Part shown: positions 20,330 to 25,750 of the stretch, piece after piece
How positions within the stretch are numbered: position 1 is the stretch's first letter
How the letters are laid out: every line of letters begins with the position of its first letter
DNA from: a virus
DNA length: 25,750 nt
Virus record (IMG/VR): IMGVR_UViG_3300024273_000078
Coordinates: 1 to 25,750 of that record
Direction: 5' to 3' (one strand)
Notes under the pieces: model-generated
What the model saw: the letters and a program-made list of their open reading frames with translations, nothing else
The model's database searches: none
What the model was told of the DNA's origin: nothing
Made by a program: the position numbers and the translations under genes

Positions 20330-22840
20330 ATGACCTCTTTCTACACCGATGTGAAGCAGTATGGCAACCGTATGATGGTAAGAGCCATTGAAGATGGCAA
20401 GCGTGTAAAATATGAGTTAGACTACTCGCCTTACCTCTTCGTTAAGAGTAGAACTGGCAAAGGCAAATATCGGTCTGTCTATGGCGACGTGGCTGAGAAG
20501 ATGCAGTTCTCATCTATCAAAGAGGCCAAAGACTTCACTCAGAAGTATTCTGGTGTAGTTGGCTTCGAGTTCTATGGCATGACCCAGTTCGTGTATCCGT
20601 TTATCAACGACAAGTGGCCTGGTGAAATTGCGTATGATCGTGATCACATCAACGTTATGTCTCTTGATATCGAAACGATGTCTGATGATGGCTTTCCAGA
20701 TATCAAGACCGCAAACAAAGCCCTTACAGTTATCACAATCTCCGATGGTAAAAAGTTCGTCGTTATTGGCGTTGGTGACTATGTAGTCCACCGACCTGAT
20801 GTTGTGTACTACAAATGCACGACTGAGAAAGAGCTTATCGGTCGCTTCATTGAAGAGTACCGCAAGATGGACCCGGACATCTTGACTGGCTGGAACATTG
20901 AGTTCTTCGACATTCCATATCTGATCAATCGTATCAAAGTTGTTATGGGCGAGTCTTGGATCAAGATGCTTTCGCCTTGGAATATCGTTCGAGAAGGCAC
21001 CCAGAAACAGAACGGTACAGAGGTGCAGACGTTCGATATCGCTGGCGTTGCTGTCATGGATTATCTGAACATCTATAAGAAGTGGACATTCGTTCAGCGT
21101 GAATCGTATAAACTAGACTTCATCGCAAATGTCGAACTTGGTATTGGCAAACTCGACTACTCCGAGTATGGTTCGTTGCACGGTCTGTACGAAGGCAACT
21201 TCCAGAAGTATGTTGAATATAACATTCTTGACACCGACATCATCAACCAGCTTGACGAAAAGCTGAAACTCATTGACTTGATGCTTGCACTGTCTTATGA
21301 CGGCAAGCTGAACTATGCCGACTCTCTGACCTCTGTGCGTATGTGGGACGTTATTATCCACAACTATCTGATGAAAAGCAATATTGTTATTCCTCAGTTC
21401 GAGAAGAACATTGGCGACTACTCGTTTGTTGGTGGTTATGTGAAAGACCCTGTTCTCGGTCGTCACGACTGGGTATGTTCGTTTGACTTAAACTCTCTGT
21501 ATCCACACCTTATCATGCAATACAATATCTCGCCTGAGAAGTATATGGGCAAGATTGCCTTTGATGGTTGTTCTGTTGACGGCGTTCTCGGTGGCTCATT
21601 CAACGATACAGAAATTCGTGACTACATGACTAAAAACAATGTGACGCTTACGCCAAACGGTTGTGTGTGGAATAGAGACGCACAAGGCTTCTTACCGCAA
21701 CTGATGGAAAAGATGTATGTTGACCGCTCTAAGTTCAAAAAGATGATGCTTGCCGAGAAGCAGAAATACGAAGACACCGGCGTCATCGAACACAAGAAAC
21801 TCGCAATTCGCTATGACATGATCCAGATGGCAAAGAAGATTCAACTTAACTGTGCTTATGGCGCACTCGGTAACGAATGGTTCCGTTGGTTCAACCCTGA
21901 CTATGCTGAGAGTGTTACAACTGGCGGTCAAGTTTCTATTCGCTGGATCGAAGCCAAGATGAACAAGTTCTTGAACGAAAAGGCAAAGACGGACAACTAT
22001 GATTACATCGTAGCCTCTGACACCGACTCGATCTATGTTCGTCTTGAAAAGATTGTGACCGGTGTTTTTGGTGCCGATGTCGATATTCAAAAGGCAGTGT
22101 CGTATCTTGATAAGCTATGCTCTAAGGTAATCGAACCATATATCGATAAGTGCTATGTCGAACTTGCCGAATATGTTAACGCATATGACCAGAAGATGGT
22201 TATGAAGCGTGAAGCAATCGCAAACAAAGGCATCTGGACTGGCAAAAAACACTACATGCTAAACGTGTTCAACAACGAAGGCGTTCAGTATAGTGAGCCA
22301 CAACTCAAAGTTATGGGCATCGAAGCGGTTCGTTCTTCTACGCCAGCCGCTTGCCGTGATAACATTAGAGAGTCTATCAAGATCATCATGAACAAGTCCG
22401 AGTCTGACTTGATAAAGTTTGTGCAAGATTTCCGCAGCGATTTCGTCAAAATGCGATTTGACCAAGTTGCATCGCCTCGTGGACTCAATGGTCTACATAA
22501 ATACAAAGATAGCTCGGCTGGGTGGATAAAAGGCACTCCAATCCATGTTCGTGGCGCACTGGTCTATAATCAGATGATTGACAGACACTCTCTACAGAAG
22601 AAGTTAGAGAAGGCTCGTGATGGCGATAAGATCAAGTTTTGTTACTTGCTAACGCCTAACCCGACCAGAGAAAACGTAATAAGCATTACCGACACACTAC
22701 CAGAAGAGTTCTTTCTTGAAAAGTTTATCGACTACGAACTTCAATTCGAGAAGGTTTTCGCTGGCCCTCTTCGCTCTATCACCGACGTGATTGGCTGGAA
22801 ACTAGAAGAGACAAGTACACTAGAAGGATTTTTTGGATGA
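20330..22840 (+). CDS. gp43: DNA polymerase gp43 (family B)
   Basis: The replicative polymerase with 3'-5' proofreading. The 836-residue chain is slightly shorter than T4 gp43 (898). Proofreading motifs: LDIET with Asp113/Glu115 and TGWNIEFFDIPYL. Polymerase motifs: A FDLNSLYPHL with Asp386, B KIQLNCAYGALGNEW, and C SDTDSIY with Asp564/Asp566. The C-terminal GFFG-like end is a plausible clamp contact. AAGGA eight bases upstream of the ATG at 20330. The stop overlaps the next start (ATGA). No intein or split is seen. Confidence 0.98.
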   Translation: MTSFYTDVKQYGNRMMVRAIEDGKRVKYELDYSPYLFVKSRTGKGKYRSVYGDVAEKMQFSSIKEAKDFTQKYSGVVGFEFYGMTQFVYPFINDKWPGEIAYDRDHINVMSLDIETMSDDGFPDIKTANKALTVITISDGKKFVVIGVGDYVVHRPDVVYYKCTTEKELIGRFIEEYRKMDPDILTGWNIEFFDIPYLINRIKVVMGESWIKMLSPWNIVREGTQKQNGTEVQTFDIAGVAVMDYLNIYKKWTFVQRESYKLDFIANVELGIGKLDYSEYGSLHGLYEGNFQKYVEYNILDTDIINQLDEKLKLIDLMLALSYDGKLNYADSLTSVRMWDVIIHNYLMKSNIVIPQFEKNIGDYSFVGGYVKDPVLGRHDWVCSFDLNSLYPHLIMQYNISPEKYMGKIAFDGCSVDGVLGGSFNDTEIRDYMTKNNVTLTPNGCVWNRDAQGFLPQLMEKMYVDRSKFKKMMLAEKQKYEDTGVIEHKKLAIRYDMIQMAKKIQLNCAYGALGNEWFRWFNPDYAESVTTGGQVSIRWIEAKMNKFLNEKAKTDNYDYIVASDTDSIYVRLEKIVTGVFGADVDIQKAVSYLDKLCSKVIEPYIDKCYVELAEYVNAYDQKMVMKREAIANKGIWTGKKHYMLNVFNNEGVQYSEPQLKVMGIEAVRSSTPAACRDNIRESIKIIMNKSESDLIKFVQDFRSDFVKMRFDQVASPRGLNGLHKYKDSSAGWIKGTPIHVRGALVYNQMIDRHSLQKKLEKARDGDKIKFCYLLTPNPTRENVISITDTLPEEFFLEKFIDYELQFEKVFAGPLRSITDVIGWKLEETSTLEGFFG

Positions 22841-23103
22841 TCGATGAACTAAACGACTTCGGCTTCACTGCCGTTTATGAGGAAGAGCTTGATGCGGTGC
22901 GAGAGGCAAAGGAGCAGTTTGACGTAGCGATTGAACAAATAAAAACGGTTGACAACCGTGCAAAAAAGTTGTATGATGCTATATTACCATTGCTCAACAA
23001 CCTCAAGAAAAACCCCGAGAAGGACTACATCTTGTGGCCCAATAGAAATAGCAGGATCGAAGCATTCGAAGAAAAGCTCGCCAATATTATGAATGGAGAA
23101 TAA
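22837..23103 (+). CDS. Small conserved phage protein between gp43 and UvsX
   Basis: The 88-residue, mostly helical protein overlaps gene 43 by four bases and ends three bases before uvsX. A coiled coil (EEELDAVREAKEQFDVAIEQ) is followed by KKLYDAILPLLNNLKKNPEK, then DYILWPNR. That second block is a strongly conserved pattern in T4-like and other tailed phages; no function is established to my knowledge. AAGGA lies eight bases before the ATG. The 5' half also carries a likely promoter for uvsX. Confidence 0.8.
   Translation: MIDELNDFGFTAVYEEELDAVREAKEQFDVAIEQIKTVDNRAKKLYDAILPLLNNLKKNPEKDYILWPNRNSRIEAFEEKLANIMNGE
22949..22977 (+). promoter_or_regulatory. Probable sigma70-type promoter for uvsX
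   Basis: TTGACA (22949-22954), 17 bases, TATGAT (22972-22977) inside the 88-residue gene, 129 bases before uvsX. It shares the perfect -35 and 17-base spacing of the intergenic promoters. Confidence 0.5.
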
Positions 23104-23106
23104 TAT

Positions 23107-24189
23107 ATGTCATTAATGGATAAACTCATTAAGAACAGCACAATCAAACTAACCTCTGCTATCGGAGACTCAAAAGTCTTCGGTAAGAAAGAAATGGCAC
23201 CAACATCGGTGCCTATGATCAACGTAGCATTGTCCGGTCGTGTCGATGGTGGACTTGTACCAGGTCTGCTGATGCTTGCCGGTCCATCGAAACACTTCAA
23301 GTCGGCATTCGCACTACTGATGGCCGCAGCATATCAGAAAAAGTATCCCGAAGCTGTAGTTCTGTTTTATGACTCCGAGTTCGGTACTCCGCAAGCGTAT
23401 TTCGAATCGTTCGGCATCAACATGGCACAAGTCATTCACACGCCAATCACCGATGTAGAACAATTGAAGTTCGATATCATGAAGCAACTCGAAAGCATTG
23501 ACAAGAAAGACCGTGTCGTTATCGTTGTCGATTCGATTGGCAACCTAGCTTCAAAGAAAGAAGTAGATGATGCCATGAACGAAAAGTCTGTGGCAGACAT
23601 GACACGTGCAAAACAGATGAAGTCGCTGTTTCGTATGGTAACACCGCACTTGAACCTCAAAGATATTCCTTTGATTGCAGTCAACCACACTTACAAAGAA
23701 ATTGGTCTGTATCCGAAAGATATCGTATCTGGCGGTACTGGTGCTTACTACTCTTCTGATGCTATCTGGATCATCGGTCGCCAGCAAGAGAAAGACGGCA
23801 CTGAGATTGCAGGCTATCACTTCGTTATCAATATCGAAAAGTCACGTCATGTCCGTGAGAAGTCAAAGATTCCGATCACAGTCACATTCGAAGGTGGCAT
23901 TATGAAGTGGTCTGGACTGCTTGACGTTGCTGAGAAGGGTGGCTTCATTCGCAAGCCCAAAGTCGGTTGGTATGAGCCTATCAACCCAGAGACCGGCGAA
24001 GTTCTGACAGAGAAACTGATGCGAGCCAAAGAAATTGCCAACAGCGGTGAATTCTGGAAGATGATGTTCGAGAAAACAGAGCTTGCAAATTACATCAAGA
24101 TGCAGTATACTATGGGAACACGGTCGCTGATGTCTGATGACGATCAAGTAGCCACAACCAATGATGAGGAAGAGTTCGAAGATGATTGA
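23107..24189 (+). CDS. uvsX: UvsX RecA-like recombinase
   Basis: Strand-exchange protein for recombination and recombination-dependent replication, loaded by UvsY. The 360 residues (T4 has 391) show the UvsX-type Walker A GPSKHFKS (59-66), which lacks the usual GK glycine as in T4 UvsX (GPSKSFKS), the Walker B-like RVVIVVDSIGNL, and NHTYKEIGLYPKDIVSGG (DNA-binding loop region). The C-terminal tail is acidic (DEEEFEDD), as in other recombinases. GGAG precedes the ATG. The end overlaps the gene 41 start by eight bases. Confidence 0.96.
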   Translation: MSLMDKLIKNSTIKLTSAIGDSKVFGKKEMAPTSVPMINVALSGRVDGGLVPGLLMLAGPSKHFKSAFALLMAAAYQKKYPEAVVLFYDSEFGTPQAYFESFGINMAQVIHTPITDVEQLKFDIMKQLESIDKKDRVVIVVDSIGNLASKKEVDDAMNEKSVADMTRAKQMKSLFRMVTPHLNLKDIPLIAVNHTYKEIGLYPKDIVSGGTGAYYSSDAIWIIGRQQEKDGTEIAGYHFVINIEKSRHVREKSKIPITVTFEGGIMKWSGLLDVAEKGGFIRKPKVGWYEPINPETGEVLTEKLMRAKEIANSGEFWKMMFEKTELANYIKMQYTMGTRSLMSDDDQVATTNDEEEFEDD

Positions 24190-25597
24190 GAAAACAATTC
24201 TGTCTGGATTGCTTCATAATGAAGAGTATATCAGAAAAGTTATTCCGTTTCTGAAAGACGAATACTTTGACAACCTAGATGAAAAGTTACTATTCCAAAA
24301 TATCAAAACTTATGTAGACAAATACAACGGGCTTCCTACAAAGGAAGCCCTGCGTATTGCAGTTGAAGAAAACGAAACACTGAACGAAGATCGTTACAAG
24401 AGTATCAACGTTGCCATTGACGGTCTGAATTATGATGTCAAGACCGATATCGACTGGATCGTAGAGAAGACAGAAAAGTTCTGCCAAGATAAGGCACTGT
24501 ATAATGCGGTGCGTGAATCTATTCTCATTCTTGACGATAAGAATACCGAGACAGATCGTGGCTCTATTCCTGAGCTACTGACAAAGGCACTCGGCGTATC
24601 GTTCGATAGTAATATTGGTCACGATTTCATCGATGATGCTGACTCTCGCTTTGAATTCTATCACAGAACAGAAGAGAAGATTAAGTTCGACCTTGACATA
24701 TTCAACAAAATTACAAAGGGTGGCTTGTCTAAGAAGTCATTGAGTATCGCACTTGCCGGTACTGGCGTTGGTAAGTCACTGTTCATGTGCCATTGCGCAG
24801 CGGCAAATCTTATGGCCGGTATGAGTGTTCTCTACATCACATTAGAAATGGCAGAAGAACGTATCGCAGAACGTATCGATGCCAACTTGCTAGACTTCAC
24901 GTTAGACGAACTGAGAGAAATTCCAAAAGACGTATATCAAAAGCGTCTGGCGAGAGTAAGGTCGAAGACGAATGGCAAACTTATTGTCAAAGAGTATCCA
25001 ACCGCATCTGCTGGCGCTGGCCACTTTCGTCATCTGCTGAACGAACTTCGTTTGAAGAAGAACTTTGCTCCAGATGTCATCTATATCGATTATCTAAATA
25101 TCTGTATGAGTTCACGCCTCAAGGTCGGTGCAAACGTTAACTCGTATACATATATCAAGTCGATTGCAGAAGAACTACGTGGCTTGGCTGTAGAGTTCAA
25201 TGTGCCTATCATGTCCGCAACACAGACAACTCGTTCTGGTTTCGGTAACTCCGATGTCGGTCTTGAAGATACGTCAGAATCATTTGGTCTGCCAGCTACC
25301 GCAGACTTTATGTTTGCCCTGATTTCGAGCGAAGAACTAGAACAGCTTGGTCAACTTATGGTTAAGCAGTTGAAAAACAGATGGGGTTCTATTGACGATT
25401 ACAAGCGCTTCACGGTAGGCATTGATCGCTCAAAGATGAAACTGTTCGATGCCGAAGACAGCGCACAAAGCGGGCTAGTGTCAGATGTTCCTCTTATGAA
25501 CAACACTAACTTTGGTCATCGCATGGAGGAAGAAGAAGGTAGCAAAAAGTCTTTCGGCTCACGTAACGGTAAACCAAACTTTGCAGGATTTAGTTAA
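24182..25597 (+). CDS. gp41: Replicative DNA helicase gp41 (DnaB-like)
   Basis: The hexameric helicase that unwinds DNA 5' to 3' at the fork and binds primase. The 471-residue product resembles T4 gp41 (475): N-terminal IEKTILSGLLHNEEYIRKVI, DFIDDADSRFEFY linker, Walker A GTGVGKS (193-199), Walker B-type DVIYIDYLNIC, and ESFGLPATADFMFALI. The ATG at 24182, which lies within the uvsX end, is chosen over 24161: it follows GAGGAAGAG and aligns with the T4 N-terminus. The Ser/Gly-rich C-terminal tail is extended and polar. Confidence 0.95.
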   Translation: MIEKTILSGLLHNEEYIRKVIPFLKDEYFDNLDEKLLFQNIKTYVDKYNGLPTKEALRIAVEENETLNEDRYKSINVAIDGLNYDVKTDIDWIVEKTEKFCQDKALYNAVRESILILDDKNTETDRGSIPELLTKALGVSFDSNIGHDFIDDADSRFEFYHRTEEKIKFDLDIFNKITKGGLSKKSLSIALAGTGVGKSLFMCHCAAANLMAGMSVLYITLEMAEERIAERIDANLLDFTLDELREIPKDVYQKRLARVRSKTNGKLIVKEYPTASAGAGHFRHLLNELRLKKNFAPDVIYIDYLNICMSSRLKVGANVNSYTYIKSIAEELRGLAVEFNVPIMSATQTTRSGFGNSDVGLEDTSESFGLPATADFMFALISSEELEQLGQLMVKQLKNRWGSIDDYKRFTVGIDRSKMKLFDAEDSAQSGLVSDVPLMNNTNFGHRMEEEEGSKKSFGSRNGKPNFAGFS

Positions 25598-25750
25598 TGG
25601 AAGAATATAACGGTACAGGCGACGCTGACATTCGAGTCGAGCGGGAGGCGTTGATGGGGCAGCCTATTCAATTCACAGTGGCGGTGCAATATGGCTGGAC
25701 TATGAAAATAGGCGGCTTTCAAGTACATCATTTGAAGGGCAATGAACCAA
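25597..25750 (+). CDS. Partial unknown protein, 3' end outside window
   Basis: An ATG overlapping the gene 41 stop (TAATG), with AGGA eight bases upstream, opens a frame that stays open for 51 codons to the window edge (MEEYNGTGDADIRVEREALM at its start, then WTMKIGGFQVHHL). No family is recognised. Coupled translation with the helicase gene suggests an operon member; T4 has gene 40 or primase gene 61 near here, but no resemblance to either can be claimed from this fragment. Confidence 0.55.
   Translation, partial: MEEYNGTGDADIRVEREALMGQPIQFTVAVQYGWTMKIGGFQVHHLKGNEP

Noticed and set aside
1-25750. CRISPR arrays, insertion sequences, attachment sites, canonical tRNAs, replication origins
   Set aside because: No regularly spaced repeats, transposase genes or terminal inverted repeats were seen; the only tRNA-like structure is the degenerate one at 13810-13879.

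Overview
The window comes from the genome of a lytic T4-like myovirus (tailed dsDNA phage). All recognisable genes lie on the plus strand and are packed with ATGA/TAATG overlaps. They follow the conserved T4-superfamily order: prohead core, protease gp21, scaffold gp22 and major capsid gp23; a tail-tube-like protein; uvsY, uvsW, gp55, gp47 and gp46; then gp45, gp44, gp62, regA, gp43, uvsX and gp41. The small proteins in conserved slots, the Hsp20 and the trimeric dUTPase resemble marine T4-like phages (cyanophages and relatives) more than coliphage T4. The host is not proven. Early promoters read mostly CTTGACA-N17-TATRNT, which would suit a proteobacterial, perhaps alphaproteobacterial, sigma70.

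Layout. 1-4.9 kb is the capsid module. Genes 22 and 23 and the tail-tube-like gene each follow a T4-type late promoter (TATAAATA), and a strong terminator ends the gene 23 unit. 4.9-10.95 kb holds recombination and late transcription: uvsY (GTG start), uvsW, an unknown 117-residue protein, the late sigma factor gp55, the gp47/gp46 nuclease and a DUF465 coiled-coil protein. 10.95-13.76 kb is an accessory island of two large genes absent from T4: a protein resembling DUF4338/DruA (the Druantia anti-phage protein family) and a DUF262-like protein with a C-terminal HNH motif. A 70-nt tRNA-like element, preceded by overlapping early and late promoters, closes the island. 13.9-15.9 kb encodes a DexA-like exonuclease, a dATP/dGTP diphosphohydrolase-like protein and a GT-A glycosyltransferase. 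15.9-25.6 kb is the replisome: sliding clamp, clamp loader (gp44, a small Cys4 protein, gp62), RegA, dUTPase, Hsp20, DNA polymerase, UvsX and helicase gp41. A partial unknown gene runs off the right edge.

How it works together. Early transcription probably starts at near-perfect sigma70 promoters with an invariant 17-bp spacer. These lie before uvsY, gene 55, the DruA-like gene, the tRNA-like element, gene 44 and gene 43, and possibly inside genes 47, the glycosyltransferase gene and the gene before uvsX. The gp55 sigma factor and the gp45 clamp would then fire the TATAAATA late promoters for capsid genes and the small heat-shock protein. The most novel material is the DruA-like/DUF262-HNH pair, the degenerate tRNA-like RNA beside it, and the glycosyltransferase next to nucleotide-pool enzymes. 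No stretch longer than 300 bases lacks a gene.
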